The notes under the pieces were generated by a model. The model saw nothing but the letters and a program-made list of their open reading frames with translations, ran no database searches and was not told the origin of the DNA. The translations under genes were made by a program, and so were the position numbers. A DNA stretch of 64,000 nucleotides from Tissierellaceae bacterium (GTDB lineage Bacteria; Bacillota; Clostridia; Tissierellales; Tissierellaceae). Shown here piece by piece: positions 46,201-54,709 of this stretch (positions are counted from its first letter, which is position 1; each line of letters opens with the position of its first letter). The DNA lies in assembly GCA_018434075.1 (NCBI GenBank), contig JAHDQA010000010.1:1-64000 (forward strand), read 5' to 3'.

Positions 46201-47963
46201 AGTTTTCCAGCTAAAATCAATCTTAGATAGTTTTCAGCAGTAGAATTTGCTTTTTTAGAATTATTTACTAAATAAAGAATTAGATATTCTTTAAAAGTTT
46301 TATCTAGCACACTATCAAATATTTCCAGACATTTGTCAAGAGTGCTTATTCTTATAGTTTCATATGGCGAGTTTAGATTTTCAAATAAATATTGTATGAA
46401 TATATCCTGTCTGTTTTGATCCAAAAAATTAATTGGGATATAGCTAATTGTCTGAGTTAAATAAAACTGAGAAAGAACTGGAATATTTTGGCTATTTGTA
46501 TAAAATTTACTCAGTGAGTCAAAATAAATCGTATAATAATTCTCCTTGCATTCTAAGAAAATTGATTTTACAATAGTTTTTAGATTATATAGCCATTCAT
46601 TTTGAGATTCAAATATCTTGTAGTCTGGAAATAGCAAATCATTCAACAAGTCACTAAAAATTTGATCGCTTTTTTTATAATTAATTTCTACAGCTGCATC
46701 TTTTGGAAGTTCCTTTCTGTATTCTTCATCAAAATTTGCAATTATTTTACCGATTATTTCTGAGGATTCTTTTCTTATATCTTCCTCTTTATGTAATAAT
46801 AAATCTCTTAAAAGACGTAATGAGATTTCTTTTTGTCTCTGTGTCAAATAAGTAGAGTATTCTCTTAGAATTTGAAGATATATTCTGAGACGTCTCCAGT
46901 CTTCTTCACCACGCGCCATTTCAAGGATTTCAAGAAATTTCTCTTCATTTATGAGGTTTGACATCAAATAGATGTTATTTTCTATTGATTTGTATTTGTA
47001 TGTTGTTGCTATTTTATTGCTATCTAATAGGCAAGTATGTTGCTTTCTTCTTTGGCCTAATTGCCCTGATAAAGTAGTATCAACAGCCATAAATTGCAGA
47101 TAGTCTTCAAAATCCTTTAGTTTAGCGTATACTTTTTCGTACCTTTTCATCTTTTGTTCAGTTAAATCGTCTAATTTATTGAGAATTACTTCAAATGAAT
47201 CCTCCAATGTCAAAATTTTCATATTTGATACATCATTTTCTTTTACATTTTTTACTCTAAAATCCGAGTAGATTAATATCAATGATTCCAAGGGAAGAGT
47301 TTCCAATTCTAAATCCCAGGTTGAGTGATTTGAAGCTATATGACCCATTTTCTCCATATCATACTTATCAAACCAATATTGAGTGTAATAATAATGGAGG
47401 TATGGGACTCTTTTTTGTTCATTCATACTTACTCCGTATTTTCCAATGTCATGACCTAAAGATGAGGCCAAAACTACATTTAAGTCTATTGGCAAGCCTA
47501 ATTCATTGAGCTGTAAAGCTATGTGCATCGCAACATTTTTTACACCTATAACATGTTCTAATGTGTTTCTTTCGTATAGAAACATATCTAATTGCATGAT
47601 TTCATATATATATGATGAGAGATAAGCTTCTCTAAACTTGTAATATTCTCTAGATTTTTCAAAATCATAATTAAGATAGTCATCGCCATTGATATATGAT
47701 AAAAGACTGAGCGTTATTTCATAAATCTCTATCAAGCTAGGATCTATAGCTTTGGATTTTTTATGAGGATATGACTTGAATATAGCATAATCAAACAATT
47801 CAATTGCCCAGTCTCTAATAGAGTTGTCTTTTAATTTGCTGAGATATGGATTGATTTCATTTAAGAATACATCAATATTGAAGTTATGATTGTACTTTAA
47901 TTCCAAGAGCTTATTAGCTATATCATTTGGGTAGATTAAATTTAGGTTATTCGGTAGTTCCAT
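43263..47963 (-). CDS. Giant HD hydrolase - HEAT-like - NadD-like nucleotidyltransferase - GNAT-like - phosphoribosyltransferase protein
   Basis: A 1566-residue soluble protein. Residues about 137-270 form an HD domain (TLEHVIGVKNVAMH, LGHDIGKYG, later SNHS). Residues about 330-850 are helical and HEAT-like. Residues about 868-1055 form a NadD-like nucleotidyltransferase with FFPGAFDPFSLSH and the closing SSTKIRDYI. Residues about 1070-1240 look GNAT-like. Residues about 1290-1500 contain the PRPP site VILVDDILHNGYRL of a phosphoribosyltransferase. A TTG at 47981 is in frame, but AGGAGG seven bases before the ATG at 47963 decides the start. The start overlaps the end of sdaAA by 17 bases, so translation is coupled. 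The parts suggest nucleotide or pyridine-cofactor chemistry. No overall function is known to me. Confidence 0.78.
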   Translation of the reverse strand: MELPNNLNLIYPNDIANKLLELKYNHNFNIDVFLNEINPYLSKLKDNSIRDWAIELFDYAIFKSYPHKKSKAIDPSLIEIYEITLSLLSYINGDDYLNYDFEKSREYYKFREAYLSSYIYEIMQLDMFLYERNTLEHVIGVKNVAMHIALQLNELGLPIDLNVVLASSLGHDIGKYGVSMNEQKRVPYLHYYYTQYWFDKYDMEKMGHIASNHSTWDLELETLPLESLILIYSDFRVKNVKENDVSNMKILTLEDSFEVILNKLDDLTEQKMKRYEKVYAKLKDFEDYLQFMAVDTTLSGQLGQRRKQHTCLLDSNKIATTYKYKSIENNIYLMSNLINEEKFLEILEMARGEEDWRRLRIYLQILREYSTYLTQRQKEISLRLLRDLLLHKEEDIRKESSEIIGKIIANFDEEYRKELPKDAAVEINYKKSDQIFSDLLNDLLFPDYKIFESQNEWLYNLKTIVKSIFLECKENYYTIYFDSLSKFYTNSQNIPVLSQFYLTQTISYIPINFLDQNRQDIFIQYLFENLNSPYETIRISTLDKCLEIFDSVLDKTFKEYLILYLVNNSKKANSTAENYLRLILAGKLNISPELKLLLENNFETDKTNISEIFLENLKTATGWIYKKINIDILYDQVKKNPVETGMHTAIHFCNLLKVSAIEKVRNYSGHTLLSIFPMLSLEQRNDVAIELLRALEMDNYQFTKFIPNYLGKLFLYLRPKELDEIIDDLEDKIKVSEPQTCILLLNTIGIAIENYHNYKNSFPEDMEINNKRLYRLFSILLMPLSSYKDELKIESLTVISNQIFSSKNMPLQEKKLLFTKYSKKLLTLVEDKIENNYVFYSNAASLNKIYKYILECEFEKVDLSIESFDKVAFFPGAFDPFSLSHRQIAKEIRKLGFEVFLAVDEFSWSKRTEAHQFRRNIINMTVSKEDGIYIFPTDMPINISNKNDLELLKNIFTTKEVYLAVGTDVILNASAYKVNEEILNFSHLVFDRRTSALPSFEENKLKDALKKIKGNVIELSLPTQYEDISSTKIRDYIDQNRDISKLIDPMAAEYIRNFKLYIREPLYKSLIETKKINVSIYRDLNDELVDFLINSFGSYINEDNLIKVRDKLSYRIVLLTESNTSEPLAFSIFYWVRHSRLFEEFKDQNITEYIRKNSNGRTAVISCLFSKNFDETYMEMVLNESLSIAINRDYNNCIYYNSIINGNNELAQKCIELQGFLRTDFAIDNSPIYLVDMNNPISLNLDLENMLKSPYSSEPKILKAISLTRNRLKKAVADLYPGNLVITFSKDMIYSKLIQKVCDENNVSTVDSNKTKLGKKMCVPFGIILNKTLVPNTVTKTLHTEKQFSKDVESFTIRNFPNYLSLKEQCKVIKSYSRPVILVDDILHNGYRLQIVAPHLLEQDVKISKLLVGILSGRGKETAQLMNLDVDSAYFIPNLKLWLNESAQYPFLGGDMIEGEQSDSNLLTSVNLLLPYVYPKYIKDSLNQKVFELSKICLENTLLIFNEIEKVYQEINEKNLNINTLGEVLFTPRIPDIDQNHYAKNFMKPSDFIKKDLVYLKRLESP

Positions 47964-48828
47964 TGTAGAACCTCCTAGCAATTTCTTTTGCTGCAGGAGT
48001 TGTAGCTATACCTCCTAAAGCAGTTTCTCTCAATGTTTCAGGCAAGGATTTGCCAACTTTATACATGGCTTCCAATACTTCGTCAAATGGTATTAGACTT
48101 TGAACGCCAGCTAATGCTAAGTCTGCAGAGACAAATGCATTTACTACACCAGATGCATTTCTAAGAAAACAAGGGTATTCAACCAATCCAGCGACAGGAT
48201 CACAAATCAAGCCCATGACATTTATTAGCGCAAAACTAGCTGCGTTAAATGAGTCTATTGGACTGCCACCTGCCATTTCAACAATAGCAGCTGCAGACAT
48301 TGAAGCAGCGACACCACATTCTGCTTGACAACCTCCTTCGGCCCCTGATACAGTTGCATTTTTTGTAGCTAATTCACCAATTACTGCGGCTGTAAAAAGA
48401 GCGTTGACTAGATCCTCATCGCTTGAACCCAATTTCTCTTTGGCATTCAATATGCTCGATGGCAATATTCCTGATGCCCCAGCAGTAGGTGCAGCACATA
48501 TGACTCCCATGGAAGCATTTACTTCAGATGTTGAAACCGCCATAGCCATAGCTTTATTTATTAAATCACCACTTAGAGATTTATTGCTATTCAAATAATT
48601 ATTTATTTTTACTGCATTTCCACCAGTAATCTTTGAATGTGATATTATAGGTGATTCTAATCCTGATGTTGCTGATTTTTTCATTATTTCAAGTACACTT
48701 TTCATTTCATCGATAACATCTTTTTCTGTCAAATTTCGCATTTTTGCTTCTTTGAGTATAGCAATCTCAGAAATCTTTTTATTTTCCTGCTCGCACAGTT
48801 TAATTACATCAAAAGCTTTATTATACAT
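47947..48828 (-). CDS. sdaAA: L-serine ammonia-lyase, iron-sulfur-dependent, alpha subunit
   Basis: A 293-residue subunit of the two-chain Gram-positive serine dehydratase that turns serine into pyruvate and ammonia. Cysteines in EGGCQAECGVAAS, GLICDPVAGLVEYPC are cluster ligands for the labile 4Fe-4S centre. The frame is open further upstream to 48864, but AGGAG before the ATG at 48828 gives the usual start, MYNKAFDVI. It begins four bases after the sdaAB stop. Its end carries the ribosome site of the giant gene. Confidence 0.93.
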   Translation of the reverse strand: MYNKAFDVIKLCEQENKKISEIAILKEAKMRNLTEKDVIDEMKSVLEIMKKSATSGLESPIISHSKITGGNAVKINNYLNSNKSLSGDLINKAMAMAVSTSEVNASMGVICAAPTAGASGILPSSILNAKEKLGSSDEDLVNALFTAAVIGELATKNATVSGAEGGCQAECGVAASMSAAAIVEMAGGSPIDSFNAASFALINVMGLICDPVAGLVEYPCFLRNASGVVNAFVSADLALAGVQSLIPFDEVLEAMYKVGKSLPETLRETALGGIATTPAAKEIARRFYNGTTE

Positions 48829-48832
48829 TTGT

Positions 48833-49501
48833 TCAACTCCTAACTGGATTGATAAATTTAGCAATTTCTATATCTTTTATCTTTAATATTTCTTCTTTGG
48901 CTGAATCTGTTATCAAATTATCTGTTTCACAAACAAATGTTGCTAGATTGTTTGATCTTGTTACCTTCATACTTGCTATGTTAATTTCATTGTTTGAAAG
49001 AATGGTACTTATTTGACTGATCATACCTTTTTTATCTATGTATTTTAGAAGAATCGTAGGATATTGTCCTGTAAATTCAACATCATCTCCATTTATATTT
49101 GTTATGACAACATTTCCGCCTCCAATTGAAGAACCAATCACAAAAAATGATGGGCTATTTAGATAGTGAAATTCAATTTTCGCTGTATTTGGATGTGCAT
49201 ACTCAAATTCAATTTCTTTAAACTCTATTGTTAAATTATTTGATTTTGCAATATCTAAGGAATGCTTTACCCTTTCATCTGAAGGCTCAAATCCTAAAAC
49301 TCCAGCTACTAGAGCCTTATCAGTTCCATGGCCTTTGTAGGTTTTAGCAAATGAACCATGAAGGTAGAATATAACTTTATAGAATCCCTTTTCAGAAAGT
49401 TCCATAGCAGTCTTTGCAAGTTTTACAGCTCCTGCTGTATGCGAGCTAGATGGTCCAACCATTACAGGACCTATTACATCAAATATACTATAATCTTTCA
49501 A
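48833..49501 (-). CDS. sdaAB: L-serine ammonia-lyase, iron-sulfur-dependent, beta subunit
   Basis: A 222-residue subunit with the SDH beta segment FDVIGPVMVGPSSSHTAGA and a C-terminal ACT domain (about 150-220). The start is TTG at 49501 with AGAGGTG eight bases upstream. It is the first gene of the operon, served by the promoter at 49523-49551. Confidence 0.93.
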   Translation of the reverse strand: MKDYSIFDVIGPVMVGPSSSHTAGAVKLAKTAMELSEKGFYKVIFYLHGSFAKTYKGHGTDKALVAGVLGFEPSDERVKHSLDIAKSNNLTIEFKEIEFEYAHPNTAKIEFHYLNSPSFFVIGSSIGGGNVVITNINGDDVEFTGQYPTILLKYIDKKGMISQISTILSNNEINIASMKVTRSNNLATFVCETDNLITDSAKEEILKIKDIEIAKFINPVRS

Positions 49502-49522
49502 TTATAAATCACCTCTAAGCTA

Positions 49523-49551
49523 ATTATATTATTTATGTGAAGTTCTTTCAA
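49523..49551 (-). promoter_or_regulatory. Promoter of the sdaAB operon
   Basis: On the minus strand TTGAAA (49546-49551), 17 bases, TATAAT (49523-49528). The divergent plus-strand gene has its own TATAAT at 49573-49578 with no clear -35. Confidence 0.72.
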
Positions 49552-49607
49552 TCTAAGAATGGCATGTTATAGTATAATTATGGGTAATAATAGCTAGAGG
49601 TGATTGT

Positions 49608-50531
49608 ATGATTTTGTCGATAGAATTTCTTCCGATATTTCAGAAACATTTAACATTAAAAAGATCAAGTATTAATGAATACAGTATTGTCAAGAGGGCT
49701 GAAAATGCAGTAGGACAAGGGATTGATTTTTGTTATATGTGTAAGATATTGGGCCAAGATTGCAAATTGTTATCTTTTATTGGCCAGGATAATTCAAGCC
49801 AACTATATTTAGATACATTAAATAAAGATGGCATTGATCACGTTACTGTCGAAATTAAAGATAAGATTAGAGAAAATTTAGCACTAAGATACCCTGATAA
49901 AGTGGAATTGATAAAAGATGATAATATGAGACTTACCAGTGATGAGATTAATAAGTTTTTTAAATTGGTATCTGATATAATTTTAGACTATAACATAGTT
50001 TTCTTGTCATACGACAACATCAATGTAATAGAAGACGAAGCGCTGAGATTTATCTTGAACAATGCATCAAAGAACAATATCAAATTGATTCTTAGATTAG
50101 ATATGATAAATTATAATTATATACTTGGGACAGAACTGGATACGTGTTTAGTTGATGTGAATACGCTTGAAGAGATTCTTAATATTAAACTTTGCTCTAA
50201 TAGCGAAATAATTAAAGCAGCTAATTATTTATTAGAACAAAATGTTAAAAGAGCTGTTGTAGTAATTAAAGATGACAATTACTTTTTAGTTAACCGGGAA
50301 AGAGTGTTTGAAATTGAGGTAAATTCACTGATAAAAGAATGCATTAATACAGGTTATTTAATGGCAGGTGTTGCAAATTCTATTAATAGAGAATATGATA
50401 TTGAGATGATGATGAGATTGGCATTTGCTTGTGGACTTGTTAAGAGGGATGATCTTCATGAGACTAGTCTTGTCACAATTAAAGAAAATATGAAAAAAAT
50501 CAATATAATATCCTATAATAATATTGAATAG
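49608..50531 (+). CDS. PfkB-fold carbohydrate kinase-like protein, catalytic Asp missing
   Basis: A 307-residue protein with ribokinase/1-phosphofructokinase-like layout: an N-terminal sugar-binding part with NAVGQGIDFCYMCKILGQD and LSFIGQD, and a C-terminal nucleotide part. Where active kinases have GAGD, this protein has NTGYLMAGV, so the catalytic base Asp is absent. It may be a binding or regulatory relative. Its stop region holds the ribosome site of the next gene. An AGAGGTG site precedes its ATG. Confidence 0.7.
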   Translation: MILSIEFLPIFQKHLTLKRSSINEYSIVKRAENAVGQGIDFCYMCKILGQDCKLLSFIGQDNSSQLYLDTLNKDGIDHVTVEIKDKIRENLALRYPDKVELIKDDNMRLTSDEINKFFKLVSDIILDYNIVFLSYDNINVIEDEALRFILNNASKNNIKLILRLDMINYNYILGTELDTCLVDVNTLEEILNIKLCSNSEIIKAANYLLEQNVKRAVVVIKDDNYFLVNRERVFEIEVNSLIKECINTGYLMAGVANSINREYDIEMMMRLAFACGLVKRDDLHETSLVTIKENMKKINIISYNNIE

Positions 50532-50541
50532 AGGGATTGAT

Positions 50542-51612
50542 ATGATTAAGTTTATACATACCGCTGATATTCATTTAGGCACTAACTTCAAAGATTCATA
50601 CTTTGGTGGGGAGATAGGTAATATCAGGAGAAAAGAACTGTGGGAAACATTTGAAAAATTAATTAATCAAGTTAAAAAACAGAGTATAGATCTCCTATTA
50701 ATAGCAGGGGATTTATTTGAAAACGATACATTTACTTTTAAAGATTTTTTTAGATTGACTGGTAATTTAGAGAGTATTCCTTCAACTAAAGTGATAATAA
50801 TTAGTGGCAATCATGATAAATTTCATTCGAATTCTTTTTATCTTACTGAACAATGGCCTGACAACGTGACGATTCTTGGGAAAAGTGGATTGGATAGCAT
50901 ATACTTTAGAGATTTAAATTTAAATGTAATCGGATACAGTTGGGATAACTATTCTAGAAAAGAGTCTTCTATAATCAATCAGATTGAGATAAAAAAAGAT
51001 TCATCAAATATATTGGTGCTTCATGGAGATGATACTTCAGCTTATATGAATTTTGAATTTCAAAAACTTAAGGATTTAAATTTAGACTATGTTGCATTTG
51101 GACATATACATAAGCCAAAATTTATTTATGAAAACATGGCTTATTGTGGAAGCTTAGAACCATTAGACATTACTGAGACAGGGGACAGAGGCTACATTGA
51201 AGGAATAATTGGGGAAGAAAATACTTTTAAATTCATTCCATTTTCAAAAAGAAGATACCTAAGCTACAAGATATCAATTAATGAAGATATGAATTATCAA
51301 GATGTTGTAAATTCAATTATTAATAATGTAAGCCACAGCAATTTGGATTTTTTGATGCTAGAGATTAATGGAATAAAAGCAAGAGAATTTGACATCGATA
51401 CACTTAAAGAGTATTTGAAAAGAGAATATTTCTATGTCGATGTAGTAGACAATAGTATTGAGGATTTTGATTTAGAAAGCTTAAGAGAATCATATAAAGA
51501 CACATTGATTCAGTATTATATTGACAGTTTTGATGAAAATGAGCTTAATGAACCAACATATAAGAAAGCTTTGTATATTGGACTAAGTGCTTTATTACAA
51601 GGGGTTGAATGA
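50542..51612 (+). CDS. DNA repair exonuclease, YhaO/SbcD family metallophosphoesterase
   Basis: A 356-residue Mre11-like nuclease. Metal motifs are HTADIHLG, AGDLFEND, SGNHDKFHS, LHGDD and FGHIHKP. It pairs with the SMC-like ATPase that follows. A TTG at 50524 is in frame, but AGAGGG fits the ATG at 50542. It is closer to Bacillus YhaO than to SbcD in its partner's structure. Confidence 0.88.
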   Translation: MIKFIHTADIHLGTNFKDSYFGGEIGNIRRKELWETFEKLINQVKKQSIDLLLIAGDLFENDTFTFKDFFRLTGNLESIPSTKVIIISGNHDKFHSNSFYLTEQWPDNVTILGKSGLDSIYFRDLNLNVIGYSWDNYSRKESSIINQIEIKKDSSNILVLHGDDTSAYMNFEFQKLKDLNLDYVAFGHIHKPKFIYENMAYCGSLEPLDITETGDRGYIEGIIGEENTFKFIPFSKRRYLSYKISINEDMNYQDVVNSIINNVSHSNLDFLMLEINGIKAREFDIDTLKEYLKREYFYVDVVDNSIEDFDLESLRESYKDTLIQYYIDSFDENELNEPTYKKALYIGLSALLQGVE

Positions 51613-51613
51613 T

Positions 51614-53968
51614 TTGAAATTAAAGAAAATCATACTAACAAATTTTGGTAAATTCGAGAATTACATTTTAGATCTTGATGATGGCTTAAATGTTGTGTAT
51701 GGAAAGAATGAAGCTGGGAAATCCACAATTCAAGCTTTTATTCATGGAATGTTCTATGGTTTTCTTAAACCAGATGCTAAAAAGACAATTTATCTTGATG
51801 AATTAAAAAAATATGAGCCATTTGATAGAATAGACTACAGGGGAAGTATGCTATTCGAACACGAAAAGGTCTATTACAGGATAGAACGAACTTTTAAGAA
51901 AAACTCTGAAGATTTAAGAGTTTACAACGAAGTGACCGGAGAAGATATAACAAAAAAATTTGCAAATTCAGGAAATACGCGAATTATTCAACCTGGATTT
52001 TATTTCTTTAACATGGATTATACAACTTTCAAGAATACAATAAGTTTAGGACAGAATGAAGCCACAGTAGATAAGAAGATTTCTGAAAAATTAAGGGAAA
52101 GATTATCCAATAGCTATCAAACTAACAGCGAGAATATATCGTTGAATAATGCACTGAATTTACTTGAGAATAAGAGAAAAGAAATAGGCAGCATAAAAGC
52201 AAAAACTAGTGATTATGCGAAAATCATAGATAAAGTGGGAAAGAATGAGGAAAGGCTTAGAGAGATAAAAGCAAAAGAACAACAGTATGATGAATATCTA
52301 ATTAAAAGATTAAATGTTATAAAAGAGATATCTGAATTAAATACATATATCGAAGAACTTAATTCAAATCTAGATAAAATTTATTATTATGAAAAATTTG
52401 AGAAGTATTTAAAGGCAAAAAAATTGGTTGACAATATAGCTCTAACAAGAGAAAAGATAGAAATAATTAATCCTAAACTAGATATTTCGAATGAAGATAT
52501 AATAGAGATTGAAAATATTGATAAAATTTTAGAAGGATATCAAAATGAATTAAATATGATCAATAGGGAGAAAGCTCAGATCATATCCAATATAAATGAT
52601 ATTGGATATGATGAGAATAGATATTTTAACTTAATTGAGTCGAAAGAGAAAATAAATAAATTAATTCAACTTGAGCCTAAGAAGGAAGTCAATAGTTTTG
52701 AAAAGGATATTGACAGAAAGACTAAGCAAAGGCTTAAATTCATTAATGTGTTGACTATTCTCTTTATAGCTATAGACACATCAATATCTGTTTATGCTTT
52801 TAATAAAAGGAATATGATTGCATTAATATCCATACAAGCAATTTGGGTTTTCATTCTTATATTACACGGATATAGGAAGAAAGTGCTCAAACAAATTGAC
52901 ATTTTAGATCAATATCAAAATGAAAAAAGCGATTATTTAGCTTTGTTGAAGCAAGAAGGATTTTCAGATGTTGAAGATTTGAAAGAGAAATTAGACGATA
53001 TAATTTCAGAAATAAATCTTCTAGATCTAGACAAAAAAGATATTTATAGAATGAAGATGAGATTAAAGGATTTAGAAGATAAAGAGATTTCAACTCAAAA
53101 AACCTTTGACAATTATAGACAGAAAATAGAAGAAATTTTATCTAAGCACGAAGTAAATAGCATTGAAGAGATATATCAAGCGTATGAAAAGCACAGAGAA
53201 AATAAGGTTTTAGAAAACGAATTGAGATTAAATGAAGATATTTTGAAAACTCTTTTAAAAACAGATAGTTTTGAAGAACTTGAAAACGAGTTTAATAATA
53301 TCAAATCCATAAGTCAGCCATTAAATTACGATAAGAAAAGCGATTTAGAGACAGAACTTAGGAATAAAAACAATGAACGTATGGAATTAGAAAAGAAACT
53401 TAGCAATTTAGAAGGAATTCTAAAGTCTACTGATAATTTATTCGAAGAAAAAATGTATATAGAGGAAGAAAATAAGGTGTTGAAGAATAAATTAGATGAA
53501 TACGATTTAGAGCTTAAAGCAATTGAAATTGCTGAGAGCAAGATAAATAGAATTTCAGAAGATATTCATTCAAATTTTGCTCCAGAACTTAATCGAAAAA
53601 TTGGTGAAAAGATTAATTTTATTACTAGCGGGAAATATTCTACTATAAAGGTTGACAAGGATATGTGTATGAAAGTATTAGAACCTAAAACCAACAAACT
53701 AATAAGTTTAGATAGATTAAGTTATGGAACTGTTGATCAAATAAACTTTGCGTTAAGATTAGCTTTGAGCGAGGAAATAGGTGCAGAAAAATTACCTGTA
53801 ATTTTAGATGAACCCTTTGCACATTTCGATGATGAACGTTTAAAAAACACTCTAGATATGCTGAATAAAATAAAAGAAGAAAGGCAAGTCATTCTTTTTA
53901 CTTGCCACAAAACTGAACAAATACTTCTCGAAAAAATGGAATGTGAAGTTAATTTTTTACAAATATGA
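51614..53968 (+). CDS. YhaN-like SbcC/Rad50-type AAA ATPase with internal membrane hairpin
   Basis: A 784-residue protein. Walker A is YGKNEAGKST at the N-terminus and Walker B LPVILDEPFAHFDD at the C-terminus, with the signature SYGTVDQINFALRLAL between. Two long coiled coils flank residues about 375-420, where two hydrophobic helices replace the zinc hook, as in Bacillus YhaN, suggesting a membrane-tethered DNA-end processing complex. The start is TTG at 51614, one base after the yhaO-like stop, with AAGGGG upstream. Confidence 0.85.
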   Translation: MKLKKIILTNFGKFENYILDLDDGLNVVYGKNEAGKSTIQAFIHGMFYGFLKPDAKKTIYLDELKKYEPFDRIDYRGSMLFEHEKVYYRIERTFKKNSEDLRVYNEVTGEDITKKFANSGNTRIIQPGFYFFNMDYTTFKNTISLGQNEATVDKKISEKLRERLSNSYQTNSENISLNNALNLLENKRKEIGSIKAKTSDYAKIIDKVGKNEERLREIKAKEQQYDEYLIKRLNVIKEISELNTYIEELNSNLDKIYYYEKFEKYLKAKKLVDNIALTREKIEIINPKLDISNEDIIEIENIDKILEGYQNELNMINREKAQIISNINDIGYDENRYFNLIESKEKINKLIQLEPKKEVNSFEKDIDRKTKQRLKFINVLTILFIAIDTSISVYAFNKRNMIALISIQAIWVFILILHGYRKKVLKQIDILDQYQNEKSDYLALLKQEGFSDVEDLKEKLDDIISEINLLDLDKKDIYRMKMRLKDLEDKEISTQKTFDNYRQKIEEILSKHEVNSIEEIYQAYEKHRENKVLENELRLNEDILKTLLKTDSFEELENEFNNIKSISQPLNYDKKSDLETELRNKNNERMELEKKLSNLEGILKSTDNLFEEKMYIEEENKVLKNKLDEYDLELKAIEIAESKINRISEDIHSNFAPELNRKIGEKINFITSGKYSTIKVDKDMCMKVLEPKTNKLISLDRLSYGTVDQINFALRLALSEEIGAEKLPVILDEPFAHFDDERLKNTLDMLNKIKEERQVILFTCHKTEQILLEKMECEVNFLQI

Positions 53969-53986
53969 AACGAATAGAGGTGTAAA

Positions 53987-54709
53987 ATGATCTATGCAAT
54001 AGGAGACTTGCACTTAGATGCGACAAAAAACAAACCAATGGACATATTTGGTGTAGAGTGGGAAAATCATGAACAAAAAATATTTCAGAATTGGATAGAA
54101 AATGTAAAAGACGATGATCTAGTATTGATACCCGGAGATATATCTTGGGCGTTAAAATTAGAAGAAGCCAAAGTAGATTTGATGAAAATAAACGACTTGC
54201 CTGGCGTAAAGGTTTTGATAAAAGGTAATCATGACTATTGGTGGAGTAGTGTAGCTAAATTAAATTCTCTAGGCCTTAATACAATACATTTTTTAAAAAA
54301 TGATTCATATATATACGATGGAATAGCTATAGCTGGGACAAGAGCTTGGTCATCAAAGGATTCCGAGCTATTTACTGAAGATGACCTAAAAATATATAAT
54401 AGAGAGTTGATGAGATTAGAGAATTCATTGACTACAATGCCTAAATCAGCAAAGCTTAAAATAGCAATGTTGCACTATCCTCCTTTCGATTTGAATTTAA
54501 AGCCCAATGATTTTTTTTATATGTTAAAAAAATATGAAGTAGACATATGTGTTTACGGACATTTGCATTCTCAAGGGCATAAATATGCAGTCGAAGGAGA
54601 TGTGGAGGGCATAATGTGTTATCTTGTGTCAAGCGATTATTTAGATTTTAAATTAAAAAAGATTTGGAGTGATGATATTGAAAGTAATAGTAAAAGAGAA
54701 TTACGATGA
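53987..54709 (+). CDS. Metallophosphoesterase
   Basis: A 240-residue calcineurin-like phosphoesterase with the full motif set: GDLHLD, PGDISWALK, IKGNHDYWW, LHYPPF and YGHLHSQG. The protein belongs to a family of uncharacterised predicted phosphohydrolases with a WGVEWENHE-like segment. It lies 18 bases after the YhaN-like gene, and its end overlaps nagB by 32 bases. The substrate is unknown. Confidence 0.86.
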   Translation: MIYAIGDLHLDATKNKPMDIFGVEWENHEQKIFQNWIENVKDDDLVLIPGDISWALKLEEAKVDLMKINDLPGVKVLIKGNHDYWWSSVAKLNSLGLNTIHFLKNDSYIYDGIAIAGTRAWSSKDSELFTEDDLKIYNRELMRLENSLTTMPKSAKLKIAMLHYPPFDLNLKPNDFFYMLKKYEVDICVYGHLHSQGHKYAVEGDVEGIMCYLVSSDYLDFKLKKIWSDDIESNSKRELR

